Source of the DNA: an uncultured Sunxiuqinia sp.
GTDB taxonomy: Bacteria; Bacteroidota; Bacteroidia; Bacteroidales; Prolixibacteraceae
Reading direction: 5' to 3'
NCBI RefSeq assembly: GCF_947495665.1
Contig: NZ_CANLZV010000009.1
Coordinates: forward strand, 62,001 to 126,000
DNA: 64,000 bases
The notes beneath the pieces were generated by a model. That model saw only the letters and a list, made by a program, of their open reading frames with translations, searched no databases and had not been told where the DNA came from. How positions within the stretch are numbered: the first letter of the stretch is position 1; each line of letters starts with the position of its first letter. Both the position numbers and the translations under genes were made by a program. Shown piece by piece: positions 35,135 to 44,854 of the stretch.

Positions 35135-36022
35135 ATGCAAGCACAATATTTTAAACTAACCAAACAGGTTCATCAATCCATTTCAATTCGGAAAGATACC
35201 CGTACTGCCTTTTACGACCATTGGCACTATCACTCTGAATTGGAGCTCGTGTATATTATTCAAGGGGAAGGAACCCGTTTTATTGGTGATGACATATCGC
35301 GCTTTGGTAGTGGAGATTTGGTGCTTTTGGGAGTTGGATTACCCCATGTTTGGAAGAGTGATGACAGCTACTTCGACCACAACTCAAGAAAGAAAGTGAG
35401 TGCGATTGTACTGCATTTTGGACAAGACTTTTTAGGGCCAGATCTTTGGGAATTGCCTGAGATGGCTCCTATAAAAAAGCTTTTGGAGCTTTCTCCCAGG
35501 GGAATCAGTTACCATTTACCCGAGGGACATCCTGTAAAACGGAAACTCCGAAAAATGATCGACCAGCAGCCTTTTGACCGACTTACACACTTGCTCACAA
35601 TGCTACACAAACTAGCTCAAGTGGAAAACCATACCATTCTATCAGGCATTCCATTTGCCGATCATTATCAGAAACACCATTCCAAGCGAATTGACAAAAT
35701 CTATGATTATATCCTCACCAATTTTGAAAAGGAAATTAAACTGGAAGAGCTCGCTCTGCTTGCCAATATGACTCCGGCATCCTTATGTCGTTTCTTTCGT
35801 CAAAAGACACGAAAATCGGTCAGTGAATTTATCAATGAAGTGCGGGTAGGTTTTGCCTGCAAGCTTTTAATTGAAGGGAATCTTTCGATTTCTGAAATTT
35901 GTTTCCGATGTGGGTACAATAACCTGTCCTATTTTAACCGGCAATTCAAAAAAATAATCGGGCTAACTCCCGGCAATTATCAAAAAAAGAAAAGTCTGTT
36001 TGAGGAAGAAAAACAAGCGTAA
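35135..36022 (+). CDS. AraC-family transcriptional regulator
   Basis: A 295-residue regulator. The N-terminal half is a cupin sensor domain (HWHYHSELELVYIIQGEGTR, GSGDLVLLGVGLPHVW). The last 100 residues carry two AraC helix-turn-helix motifs (LALLANMTPASLCRFFRQKT and ISEICFRCGYNNLSYFNRQF). It is divergent from the GH2/aldolase/dehydratase operon. AraC proteins bind direct repeats of about 21 bp, and three such repeats of one sequence type occur in this locus, one between this gene and the operon. It is therefore the likely activator of the whole region; its effector is probably a free sugar. Confidence 0.93.
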   Translation: MQAQYFKLTKQVHQSISIRKDTRTAFYDHWHYHSELELVYIIQGEGTRFIGDDISRFGSGDLVLLGVGLPHVWKSDDSYFDHNSRKKVSAIVLHFGQDFLGPDLWELPEMAPIKKLLELSPRGISYHLPEGHPVKRKLRKMIDQQPFDRLTHLLTMLHKLAQVENHTILSGIPFADHYQKHHSKRIDKIYDYILTNFEKEIKLEELALLANMTPASLCRFFRQKTRKSVSEFINEVRVGFACKLLIEGNLSISEICFRCGYNNLSYFNRQFKKIIGLTPGNYQKKKSLFEEEKQA

Positions 36023-36050
36023 GTTTTCCATCCTTAAACAGACTCATGTC

Positions 36051-36079
36051 CCGTTAGAATTCATCCTAATTCATAACGG
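36051..36079. terminator. Possible hairpin between convergent AraC and GH29 genes
   Basis: CCGTTAGAATT (36051-36061) pairs with AATTC-A-TAACGG (36068-36079) with one bulged base. There is no T-run, so termination is uncertain. Confidence 0.3.
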
Positions 36080-36107
36080 AAATCCCTTTGCCGAATAAGC
36101 TCAAAGA

Positions 36108-37160
36108 CTATTTCTTCTTTAGTTTCTTTCCTACTTCTTTTAGGATTTGTACACTTTCTTCAGGGACATTACCTTCCCCATCGGGCCCAATGTTTAGCAA
36201 GAGATTTCCTCCTCTTTCATTAATTTCCTTGAGCTGGTTATAGACTTTATCGGCGCTTTTCCAGTTATGATCCTCTTTTTTAAATCCCCATGAATCATTC
36301 ATGGTATAGCATGCCTCCCAGTAATGATCCAGTGCATCTCCAGGATGTTCCTGCTCCGGTGTTCCAAAGTCTCGTTTAAACTGAGCTCGTTTGGCCACCC
36401 GATTATTGATGATAATCGATGGTTTCAACGCACGAATGTATTGGTACAAGTCCTCGCCAGTTTCCATATCCCACCAATTCACCCAATCGCCATCAAACCA
36501 CAAAATCTCGGTATCATACTTTTCAACCAATTCGCGGATTTGATTTTTCATATAAGCGATGTATTCTTGCTTTTTCTCAGGAATCATAGCCACCTGGCCC
36601 CAACGATTCCATCCATCTTTTCCTGAATCATTGCGATGTTGCGAAGGGTGATGCCAATCAATAATACTGTAGTACGTTCCGAACTTGATTCCTTGCTTTT
36701 TACAGGCATCAGATAGCTCCTGAATCAAATCACGTCCTTTCATGGGAGAACTGGCAATATCAAAATCGGTATACTCAGAATCCCACAAGCAAAAACCTTC
36801 ATGGTGTTTTGTGGTAATCACCAAGTATTTCATGCCGGCCTTTTTAGCTAAACGTGCTATTTTATCCGCGTCAAAATGCTGTGGGTTCCAGGTATCAATT
36901 AACCGGGCATACTCCTCCCTTGAAATATCAGCCGATGATTGAATCCATTCGGCATAGCCCTTAACTGTTTTTCCATCATAAATTCCCCCAAGCTGACTGT
37001 ACAAGCCAAAATGAATGAACATGCCATATTGGGCATTGGTAAACCATTCCATTCGTTTTTGAAAATCAGCATCCGATTCTTTCAGGTAATTCACCTGCGC
37101 CCAAAGTTTACCCGATAAAGAACCGAGCACAAGCGCTACAAGGAGTAGTCGTTTTTTCAT
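36108..37160 (-). CDS. GH29 alpha-L-fucosidase, secreted
   Basis: A 350-residue GH29 enzyme with a signal peptide (MKKRLLLVALVLGSLSGKLWAQ). Family hallmarks are WFTNAQYGMFIHFGLYS, LVITTKHHEGFCLWDSEYTD and the nucleophile Asp223 in LWFDGDW. The C-terminal NLLLNIGPDGEGNVPE ends the catalytic domain, and there is no added beta-sandwich or CBM, so this is a compact form. It releases L-fucose from glycans in the periplasm. It stands alone on the minus strand, convergent with the AraC gene. It is the strongest hint that the locus handles fucosylated material. Confidence 0.93.
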   Translation of the reverse strand: MKKRLLLVALVLGSLSGKLWAQVNYLKESDADFQKRMEWFTNAQYGMFIHFGLYSQLGGIYDGKTVKGYAEWIQSSADISREEYARLIDTWNPQHFDADKIARLAKKAGMKYLVITTKHHEGFCLWDSEYTDFDIASSPMKGRDLIQELSDACKKQGIKFGTYYSIIDWHHPSQHRNDSGKDGWNRWGQVAMIPEKKQEYIAYMKNQIRELVEKYDTEILWFDGDWVNWWDMETGEDLYQYIRALKPSIIINNRVAKRAQFKRDFGTPEQEHPGDALDHYWEACYTMNDSWGFKKEDHNWKSADKVYNQLKEINERGGNLLLNIGPDGEGNVPEESVQILKEVGKKLKKK

Positions 37161-37408
37161 TTTTGTAGTATTTAAGTAGGTTTAGAAAATCAATCTTACG
37201 ATTGCGTCTCAAATTAACATTTTTATCTGAACTCTAAAAAAACATGTAGTTTAGGATGAAATTTGCTCCTTTTTACAACTGAGACTCCAACCAGAATACC
37301 TAGGACGAAAAAAGAACCCAAGCCACAAAAAAGTTTATCCATTAACCCTTGGTTAAAAACCAATTTTGTCCTTAACTTATGGTTTAAATAGCTATAACCT
37401 TTGTTTGC
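37161..37408. other. Intergenic region between divergent GH29 and sigma genes
   Basis: About 250 bases. One half-site like the AraC operator (TGAACTCTA at 37228) is present without a partner at 21 bp. A near -7 sequence (TAACCTTTG, one base too long) lies before the sigma gene at 37395. Nothing firm. Confidence 0.4.
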
Positions 37409-37966
37409 TTGGGACTGGACAAATACATATCTCTCCCCGAAAAGGAGTTAATGGAAAAGTTAAATTGCGGGGACGTAAAAACCTTCAATTTACTCTTTCG
37501 TTCCTACTACAAGCCTTTGTTCTTTTATGCTTTACGAATCACCCGGGAACACGAAGCCTGCAAAGATATTATTCAGGAAACATTTTCACAGTTTTGGGAA
37601 GAGCGCAAAAAAATACCTGTTCGCTACTCCATTAATGCTTACCTGTACCGCATGGTGCGCAACAAAAGTTTAAACTACATTCAGAAACAAAAAAGACAGG
37701 CCGAAGGAAACCAGCACTATGCTTACCTGCTGCCCCACCATACTGATGTTACAACCAATCTGGACCATCAAAAATTGCTTCATCTGATTGATCAACAGGT
37801 AGAACTTTTTCCCCCACGTCAAAAGCAGGTTTTTCTTCTTAGTCGAAAACAAGGACTGAGCCATAAGGAAATAGCCAGGCAACTGGGGCTCTCTGTCAAA
37901 ACTGTTGAAACCTTCATTTTCCGGAGTTTAAAGCAACTTAAAGTTCATCTGAAAAAGTTTTCGTAA
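37409..37966 (+). CDS. ECF sigma factor, first of a tandem pair
   Basis: A 185-residue ECF sigma factor. Region 2 (FNLLFRSYYKPLFFYALRIT, IIQETFSQFWEER, INAYLYRMVRNKSLNYIQ) and region 4 (LFPPRQKQVFLLSRKQGLSH, then EIARQLGLSVKTVETFIF) are complete. The TTG at 37409 was kept because EKELMEKLNCGD is the normal start of such proteins; ATG 37451 would remove half of it. It is followed after 77 bases by a second ECF sigma gene of the same family and only then by FecR. Which of the two the FecR controls is not clear. Confidence 0.9.
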   Translation: MGLDKYISLPEKELMEKLNCGDVKTFNLLFRSYYKPLFFYALRITREHEACKDIIQETFSQFWEERKKIPVRYSINAYLYRMVRNKSLNYIQKQKRQAEGNQHYAYLLPHHTDVTTNLDHQKLLHLIDQQVELFPPRQKQVFLLSRKQGLSHKEIARQLGLSVKTVETFIFRSLKQLKVHLKKFS

Positions 37967-38043
37967 AAAAAGATGGTTGGCTTGTAAGTGATCTTTCAAT
38001 TTGAATTGCCTTAGAAGCAGATTACCAAATCAGACTAATTACG

Positions 38044-38733
38044 ATGAAAGCTGAAAATCACTCTGTCCCGTTTTTTCGTACTTCGGTTTCAGCCTTAAGT
38101 AAGCCAACATTCCAGCAGTCAGGCGGCTCCGGAGTACTTTCGGTCGTTCGGCCACTGGAAGATTCGGCGCAGGAAACTGACAAAGAATGTGTGGATCGAC
38201 TTGTGTGCGAAGACCGGGGTGCATTCCGGAAACTATTCGAAAAGTACTACAAAGAGCTCTACGTTTTTGCCCGTCAATATGTGCACTCAAGCGAAACCTG
38301 CAAAGATATCCTGCAGGATGTTTTTTCCTACCTCTGGGAAAAGCGCGAGCAACTGGAAATCAATCAGTCGGTTAAAGCTTATCTCTACCGGGCGGTTCAT
38401 CATCAATGTCTTAATTACCTGAAGAAGACAAACACGACGCATCGCCATTTAACCAGCTTTCACCTGCAACAACAACAAAGTTTTTTATACCAGCAAAATG
38501 CGCATGATCAGCTGCAGGAAAAGGAACTGCAGGAAACAATTCATCAAGCCATGGCGTCCTTGCCCGAGCAATGCCGAAAGATTTTTTTACTGAGCCGCGA
38601 GCAAGGCCTGAAGCACAAAGAAATCGCCCGACAGCTTTCCATTTCTCCCAAAACGGTTGAAGTGCAGATTTATCGGGCATTGAAATACCTGAAACAACAA
38701 TTACCGGTTTCAGCCACGAGAACCAAAAAATAA
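38044..38733 (+). CDS. ECF sigma factor, second of a tandem pair, with N-terminal extension
   Basis: A 229-residue ECF sigma factor. Regions 2 (FRKLFEKYYKELYVFARQYV, ILQDVFSYLWEKREQLEI) and 4 (SLPEQCRKIFLLSREQGLKH, then EIARQLSISPKTVEVQIY) are intact. About 48 residues precede region 2, more than usual; they are rich in Ser and polar residues. The only ATG is at 38044, and GTG codons near 38191 could give a shorter, ordinary protein. It ends 13 bases before fecR, so it is the more likely FecR partner. It shares the KHKEIARQL-type region 4 with its upstream neighbour, indicating a duplication. Confidence 0.9.
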   Translation: MKAENHSVPFFRTSVSALSKPTFQQSGGSGVLSVVRPLEDSAQETDKECVDRLVCEDRGAFRKLFEKYYKELYVFARQYVHSSETCKDILQDVFSYLWEKREQLEINQSVKAYLYRAVHHQCLNYLKKTNTTHRHLTSFHLQQQQSFLYQQNAHDQLQEKELQETIHQAMASLPEQCRKIFLLSREQGLKHKEIARQLSISPKTVEVQIYRALKYLKQQLPVSATRTKK

Positions 38734-38746
38734 GAAATACTCAAAA

Positions 38747-39844
38747 ATGAAAACACCTCATAACATCGATCAATTAATTCTGAAGTACCTGGAAGGGTAC
38801 ATCGCTGCCAACGAATGGACAGAACTGGAGAGCTGGCTTCAGGAAAGCACTGAAAACCAAGCCTACCTGGAAGAAATGCAGTCGGTTTGGCTGGCTGCCG
38901 AAACCGAATTGCAAATTACCCCAGACGTACTGGACCAGGAGTGGAAAAAACTGGAAAGGCGAAACTTCTCTTCTCAATCGCCAACGATCAATTGGCTACG
39001 GTGGACCAAAATCGCTGCGGTTTTCATTTTGGGAGCCACCCTCTCGTGGGGAATTAGTAACTACCAGACCAACCATTACTTTGCCCAGCTGGAAGAAAGC
39101 GTAATCTCAGCCCCGATGGGCGCCAAATCAACCATTTCACTACCTGATGGTTCCACAGTAATTCTGAATGCCGGAAGTGTTTTGAAATATTCGGGGGATT
39201 TTGGCAAGGATGACCGGGAAGTATCGCTCGAAGGAGAAGCTTTTTTTGAAGTCGCTCAGGACAAATCCAAACGTTTCCAGGTTCGCACTTCCGACATTAC
39301 CGTAAAGGCCTATGGCACCAAGTTTAACGTAAAAAGCTATGCCGATGAGCGGACCATTGAAACAACCTTGGTGGAAGGCTCCGTCAGTATTGTTAAAAAT
39401 AGAACGCAAAAAACCAAGCCCGAAGAACTGTTCTTAAAACCCCACGAGCAACTGGTATTCTATAAAGCAACCAGTCAAACTCAAACCATTGAAACACAAA
39501 ATCAACCAGCCAGTCAACCGGATACTGTCCGGGAGAAAAAACCAGAGAAAATCCTGATTTCCAAAGGTATTGACCCGAAGCTTTTCACCTCATGGACCGA
39601 AGATCGGCTCATTATGAAAAGTGAGCCCATGCAAAAAATGATTGTGAAGATTGAACGGAAATACAATGTCAAGATCCATTTTGAAGATGCTGACCTGAAA
39701 GATTTCCGGTTTTCCGGAATAATTGAAAATGAAACCCTTGAGAATGTATTGGCCGCCATCAGCATCGCTTCACCGATCGACTATACCCTGAAGGACAGAG
39801 ATGTCTGGCTACGCAAAAAAGAAGACCAAAAAAACAACGACTAA
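38747..39844 (+). CDS. FecR-family anti-sigma factor
   Basis: A 365-residue inner-membrane anti-sigma regulator. The cytoplasmic N-terminal part is followed by one membrane helix at about residues 86-104 (WTKIAAVFILGATLSWGI). The FecR domain is next (GAKSTISLPDGSTVILNAGS, EGEAFFEVAQDKSKRFQV), and a DUF4974 domain at the C-terminus. A spacer of about 35 residues rich in Gln, Thr and Pro (near 245-270) between these two domains is longer than in the FecR at 13026. It lies between the second ECF sigma gene and susC, with only 15 bases to the latter. Confidence 0.95.
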   Translation: MKTPHNIDQLILKYLEGYIAANEWTELESWLQESTENQAYLEEMQSVWLAAETELQITPDVLDQEWKKLERRNFSSQSPTINWLRWTKIAAVFILGATLSWGISNYQTNHYFAQLEESVISAPMGAKSTISLPDGSTVILNAGSVLKYSGDFGKDDREVSLEGEAFFEVAQDKSKRFQVRTSDITVKAYGTKFNVKSYADERTIETTLVEGSVSIVKNRTQKTKPEELFLKPHEQLVFYKATSQTQTIETQNQPASQPDTVREKKPEKILISKGIDPKLFTSWTEDRLIMKSEPMQKMIVKIERKYNVKIHFEDADLKDFRFSGIIENETLENVLAAISIASPIDYTLKDRDVWLRKKEDQKNND

Positions 39845-39859
39845 ACAACACAGAACTGT

Positions 39860-42800
39860 ATGAAAATCAAACCTGACCTTACGACAAAATCCTTGATGTT
39901 CGTGTTTCTGACATGGCTGCTGTTGCTGTGCACTCATTCCGTATCTGCTCAAACGAATGACTTGTCAGTCAACCTCACGAACTCAACCATTCAGAATGTC
40001 TTTAATGCCATTCAGGAACAAAGTGATTATCGCTTTTTTTACAGCGATGATGTCATTGATCTGGATGCCGTTTATTCCATTTCATTCAGCAACAAGACCA
40101 TTCTGGAAGCCCTTGAAATCCTGAAAGCAGAAACCCGGCTTTCGTTTAAAATTGTTGAGAAAAAATTGATTGTCGTCTCCAACGACCAGCTTCCTAACGA
40201 CTCATTCCTAGTGCAAGGGCGCATTGTGTCGGCCTCGGACAATGAGCCACTTCCCAATGTGAATATTGTTATTCAAGGCACAACCACCGGGCAAATTTGC
40301 GATGTGAACGGCAACTATGCCATCGAAGTCCCTTCGAAAGATGCCGTGCTTGAATATTCATTCATTGGATTTAAAAAGCAGCAAGTGCCGGTTAATGGAA
40401 GATCAATCATCAATATAAGTCTGGAAGAAGATATTGGTGCCATTGAAGAGGTGGTCGTCACCGCTTTAAATATTGCACGCGACAAGAATTCACTGGGCTA
40501 CTCGGTGGCCCAAATTCAGGCTTCCGATTTCAACCAGGCCAAAGAGAACAACCCCATCAATTCCTTAGCGGGTAAGGTAGCAGGCTTGCAAATTACCAAA
40601 TCGCCAACCGGCGTTGATGGTTCGTCACGCATTGTATTGCGAGGAATTACCTCGATGCAGGGAAACAATCGCCCCTTGTTTGTAATTGACGGAATTCCGA
40701 TGGATGCCGGTTACGGCGGAGCTGGCCGCTGGGGTGGAAAAGATGGCGGTGACGCGTTGTCCGACTTAAACCCGGAAAACATTGCTTCCATAAGCGTATT
40801 GAAGGGAGCCGGAGCAGCAGCAGCTTATGGTTCGCGCGGGGCCAACGGTGTTATTCTGATTATGACAAAGAAAGGCTTGGAGCGTGATGGCATTGGCATA
40901 TCCCTTTCCTCCGGTTTCACCTTCGAAAATCCGATGGTTGTTCCTGACCTTCAAAATGAATATGGACAAGGTGCTTTTGGCGTTTACCCCAACATCATTG
41001 CCGGCAATCCCTCCTACCCCCTGAAAGATTATCCGTGGATTTGGAGTTATGGCCCCCGAATGGATGGTGAATTGCGTATTGGATGGAATGGTGAAGAAGT
41101 TCCGTTCAGCAGTCAGGGTAACTCGTACCGCGATTTTTTCCGGACTGGCACAAGTTTTACCAACACCCTAGCCTTTGATGGAGGCAACGATAAAACCACT
41201 TTCCGGGCATCCATTACCAATCAGGACTCCAAAGGAATCATGCCCAACAACGATTTAAGCAGGCAAACCATCAACTTGCGCGGAGCTTCCAAATTTGGTA
41301 AAAACATTGATTTAGATAGTAAAATCACCTACATCCGTTCGGTGGTAAACAACCGGCCTTACCTGGCCGAAGACGGAGCCAACATTATTCAAACGCTGGG
41401 AATTATGCCACGCAATATCTCCTTGGAATCGCTAAAAAATAACATTACCGATGCTGCCGGAAACGAGATGAAGTGGAATACGGATAACACCTTCAGCAAT
41501 CCCTACTGGATTTTGGATAAGATCAGCAATGAAGATGAAAAACATCGCCTGCAGTCCATGTTCTCTGTCGATTGGAAATTCTCTGAAAAGCTGAAGTTAA
41601 CGGCGCGTTCCGGTTTCGATTTTTACTCCAAAACAACCAAAGATCAGGAGGCTCCGGGGCGCCCGAACCTCGAAGCTGGCCGAGGTTCCATGAGCCAGAG
41701 TATGAGTCAGGGCATGGAGTGGAACACCGATGTAATGACCACTTACAACCAGGCAGTCGGCGCTTTTAACCTTACGTTGAGTGCCGGAGGAAACTACCGC
41801 TACAACCAAGGGAAAAGCCTGTCGCAATGGGGAAGCGTCATGCGTGTGCCCGATTTTTACAACATCAAGAATTTCAAGAACTACGGAACCAGCGAGTGGT
41901 TTTCTGAAAAAGAAGTGTTTTCGCTTTATGGCCTGGGACAGTTCTCGTTTCAAAACTACCTCTACCTTGATGTGACCTTGCGCAACGACTGGTCGTCTAC
42001 CCTGCCCCTGCAAAACAATTCCTACCGATACCATTCCGAAAACCTAAGCTTTTTGTTTACCGAAGCCTTTGGCTTGAAATCATCAGTTTTATCTTCGGGC
42101 AAAGTGCGAACGTCTTATGCCAAAGTTGGAAATGACACCGGCCCATACCAGATTAGTCAGTACTACAGTGTTTATCAAACACAAACCGACTTTCCTTTAG
42201 GTGGAATTGGTGGCCAGCTGCCCCATTACGACCTGGAGCCGGAAGATACCTACTCGTGGGAAGTTGGAACCAACCTGGGCTTTTTCAACGATCGGCTTAA
42301 CCTCGATGTAACCTACTACAACAGTTTATCGGTCAACCAGATTATGCCGGTTACCCTTACGCCATCCACCGGATACGCCAGCAAATTTATGAATGCGGGA
42401 AAGATCGAAAACACAGGATTTGAAGCCCAGCTGAATGCCAGCCCGGTCGTTTCGGATGGATTGAACTGGGACGTTGTTCTCACCTGGTCAAAAAACAATA
42501 GTAAGGTAAAAGAGCTTTACGAAGACATGCAAACACTCCCCCTGGCTGACGAATTTCACATGACCATTGAGGCGCGTCCGGGGCAACCCTACGGTATCAT
42601 TTACACCACCGACTACAAGCGCGATTCTTTTGGTAATGTACTGATTGACAAAGATGGCTACACCCAGGCTGGTGAGAAAAAAGCAATGGGAAATATTAAC
42701 CCCGACTGGATGGGAAGTATTTCGAACAACCTGACTTATAAGAACTTGAAATTTAGCTTTTTGATTGATGTACAGATGGGAGGCGATGTGTATTCGTGGG

Positions 42801-43288
42801 GGAAAGCTTATTATTGCCTATTTGGAACCGGAGCCGAAACGGTGGAAGGACGCGAAGGCTGGTACGCCACTCATGATCCGGCCACTTATTACACCACCCC
42901 TCTCCCCGGCGTTGAGCCGCAAGGTTTTATTGAAGAGGGAATTATGGAGTCGACTGGCAAACCCAACACAACGCCCATCGATCCGCAAACTCATTGGTAC
43001 AATTTGTACAATCAGCAAATTGGTACCGAATGGATTCAGGATGCCACCAACGTACGCTTACGAGAGGTTGTTTTAGGGTATTCCTTGCCGAAAAGGTGGC
43101 TGGAACGAACTCCAGTCAGCAATTTAAATTTGTCGCTGGTGGGTCGTAACCTGCTCTTTCTTTACCGGGCTATGGACCATGTTGATCCGGAATCGGGCTA
43201 CAGCAGCGGAAATACAGGAAACGGAATTGAACACATGTCCCTTCCCTCAACCTCCAGCTATGGATTTAACCTGACCGTCAACTTCTAA
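39860..43288 (+). CDS. SusC/RagA TonB-linked outer-membrane receptor with STN domain
   Basis: A 1142-residue SusC homologue. A signal peptide (to about residue 31, SVSAQ) is followed by an STN domain (about 35-108), a carboxypeptidase-regulatory-like domain (about 118-195), the TonB-box-like EEVVVTALN, a plug (VLRGITSMQGNNRPLFVIDG) and a barrel ending in NLTVNF. The STN domain couples it to the FecR gene just upstream. Together with the SusD-like protein 10 bases downstream it should import the product of the surface GH5 enzyme. If the GH5 is an endoglycoceramidase the cargo would be a glycolipid-derived oligosaccharide. Confidence 0.96.
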   Translation: MKIKPDLTTKSLMFVFLTWLLLLCTHSVSAQTNDLSVNLTNSTIQNVFNAIQEQSDYRFFYSDDVIDLDAVYSISFSNKTILEALEILKAETRLSFKIVEKKLIVVSNDQLPNDSFLVQGRIVSASDNEPLPNVNIVIQGTTTGQICDVNGNYAIEVPSKDAVLEYSFIGFKKQQVPVNGRSIINISLEEDIGAIEEVVVTALNIARDKNSLGYSVAQIQASDFNQAKENNPINSLAGKVAGLQITKSPTGVDGSSRIVLRGITSMQGNNRPLFVIDGIPMDAGYGGAGRWGGKDGGDALSDLNPENIASISVLKGAGAAAAYGSRGANGVILIMTKKGLERDGIGISLSSGFTFENPMVVPDLQNEYGQGAFGVYPNIIAGNPSYPLKDYPWIWSYGPRMDGELRIGWNGEEVPFSSQGNSYRDFFRTGTSFTNTLAFDGGNDKTTFRASITNQDSKGIMPNNDLSRQTINLRGASKFGKNIDLDSKITYIRSVVNNRPYLAEDGANIIQTLGIMPRNISLESLKNNITDAAGNEMKWNTDNTFSNPYWILDKISNEDEKHRLQSMFSVDWKFSEKLKLTARSGFDFYSKTTKDQEAPGRPNLEAGRGSMSQSMSQGMEWNTDVMTTYNQAVGAFNLTLSAGGNYRYNQGKSLSQWGSVMRVPDFYNIKNFKNYGTSEWFSEKEVFSLYGLGQFSFQNYLYLDVTLRNDWSSTLPLQNNSYRYHSENLSFLFTEAFGLKSSVLSSGKVRTSYAKVGNDTGPYQISQYYSVYQTQTDFPLGGIGGQLPHYDLEPEDTYSWEVGTNLGFFNDRLNLDVTYYNSLSVNQIMPVTLTPSTGYASKFMNAGKIENTGFEAQLNASPVVSDGLNWDVVLTWSKNNSKVKELYEDMQTLPLADEFHMTIEARPGQPYGIIYTTDYKRDSFGNVLIDKDGYTQAGEKKAMGNINPDWMGSISNNLTYKNLKFSFLIDVQMGGDVYSWGKAYYCLFGTGAETVEGREGWYATHDPATYYTTPLPGVEPQGFIEEGIMESTGKPNTTPIDPQTHWYNLYNQQIGTEWIQDATNVRLREVVLGYSLPKRWLERTPVSNLNLSLVGRNLLFLYRAMDHVDPESGYSSGNTGNGIEHMSLPSTSSYGFNLTVNF

Positions 43289-43298
43289 TAAAAAAACG

Positions 43299-44792
43299 AT
43301 GAACACCATGAGAAATAAGAACAGACAAAATCAATGGGTTATAGTGATTGCTTTCCTACTGCTGCTGGCTTCCTGCGACGATCGCTTTGCCGAGATTAAT
43401 ACCAGCCCAAATGATATAACCGAAATTCCGAACGAATACCTTTTTGCCAATGCGGTACGTCAAACATTTTTAAGCAACACCTACCTTCACTTTACGTTCG
43501 GAGGTCAATATTCGCACATGTATGTGGGAATTAATGACTCGCGCTACATCGATAGCTATTTCGATCATTTTACAGGAGCCGAATACCGTTATGTTTTCGA
43601 AAATATCTACCACGGACCAATACGAAACATCAACCAGGTTATTCTTCTTACTGAAAGTGGAGGCATGCAGGAAAATGCCGTTCAGCATGCCATGGCCCAG
43701 ATTGTGGCTTCAGTTAGCTTTTTGCGCTTGACCGATGGTTACGGAAGCATTCCTTACGAAGAAGGTGGTTACGGACAAAAAGACATCCTCTACCCGGAAT
43801 ACAACAGTGTTGAAGCCATTTACACCAGCCTGATGGATCAGCTGAAAATAAACATGGAACTCCTGAAAACGGCGCAGGCTGAAAACGCCTATCCCGGAGC
43901 AGACCCCCTATTTTCCAACGACCTGAATAAATGGGTTCGTTTTGCCAACTCATTGCGTTTACGAATGGCCATGCGCATCCGTTTTGTCGCGCCACAAGCA
44001 GCAGCTCCCATCATTCAGGAATGTTTGAGCCAACCACTGATTGAAGAGAACAGTCAAAATGCCGGCTTAGAAACTCAGGACAGTGATATTGGGGAATTTC
44101 AAAACCCACTGTATAGTTCATACAATTACTGGAAATGGAAAATGAGCCAACTGTTGGTTGATCAGCTAAAAGCAACCAACGATCCGCGCCTGGAAGTTTT
44201 TGTTGCTCCAAACTCCAATGGCGAATTTGTGGGAATTCCCAACGGCCTTTCCGACAGTTATTTTTCTGAATGGGATTGGGCCGGCACCTCAAATCCGTCG
44301 GACATGCTGGTTGGGCGCGGCGCTCCGATCTATTACATGTCGGCTGCCGAAATCTGGTTGTTACGTGCGGAAGCAGCTTTAGCGGGTTTTGTCTCCGGAA
44401 ATGCGAATGACTACTACCAAACTGGCCTCCGGAAAGCACTGGAGCAATGGCAGGTGTCACCTAGCCAGGCCGATGAATTCCTGGCATCAGCTAATGCTAC
44501 TCTGGCAGGAACCGAGGAACAGCAACTCGAACAGATTTGCACCCAACAATGGCTTGCTTGTTTGCCGGAAACCTACGAGGCCTGGTGCAACCTAAGACGC
44601 ACCGGCTATCCTAAAATTGCCAAACGGCTTGCCCCGATTTATGAACCCGGCGCAAGCGAGGGGAAACTTCCCAAGCGCTTCCTGTATCCGGCAATAGAAA
44701 CCAACATCAATCAAGCCAATTACCTAAAAGCAATTGAAGAGCAAGGCCCTGATGAAATCACAACGCCCTTGTGGTGGGATGTCCGTGACTAA
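43299..44792 (+). CDS. SusD-like outer-membrane lipoprotein (SusD-like_2 type)
   Basis: A 497-residue lipoprotein. The lipobox ends at Cys26 (FLLLLASCDD). The start (RFAEINTSPNDITEIPNEYLF) and the C-terminal YYMSAAEIWLLRAEAALAG with QQWLACLPETYEAWCNLRRTGYP are typical of the second SusD-like Pfam group, different from the RagB/SusD group of the two other pairs in this window. It follows susC at 10 bases and should cap the channel. This subgroup is common in loci for non-starch and non-carbohydrate ligands, so it does not fix the substrate. Confidence 0.93.
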   Translation: MNTMRNKNRQNQWVIVIAFLLLLASCDDRFAEINTSPNDITEIPNEYLFANAVRQTFLSNTYLHFTFGGQYSHMYVGINDSRYIDSYFDHFTGAEYRYVFENIYHGPIRNINQVILLTESGGMQENAVQHAMAQIVASVSFLRLTDGYGSIPYEEGGYGQKDILYPEYNSVEAIYTSLMDQLKINMELLKTAQAENAYPGADPLFSNDLNKWVRFANSLRLRMAMRIRFVAPQAAAPIIQECLSQPLIEENSQNAGLETQDSDIGEFQNPLYSSYNYWKWKMSQLLVDQLKATNDPRLEVFVAPNSNGEFVGIPNGLSDSYFSEWDWAGTSNPSDMLVGRGAPIYYMSAAEIWLLRAEAALAGFVSGNANDYYQTGLRKALEQWQVSPSQADEFLASANATLAGTEEQQLEQICTQQWLACLPETYEAWCNLRRTGYPKIAKRLAPIYEPGASEGKLPKRFLYPAIETNINQANYLKAIEEQGPDEITTPLWWDVRD

Positions 44793-44854
44793 CTGAGGCC
44801 TTCAGATAGAAATAAAAAAGTAACGCATTATCAATAACCTTTAAATGAAATAAA

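Noticed and set aside
37228-37260. Fourth AraC-type operator before the GH29 gene
   Set aside because: One half-site (TGAACTCTA) is present, but no partner at 20-21 bp and no -7 box at the 22-23 base spacing seen at the other three sites.
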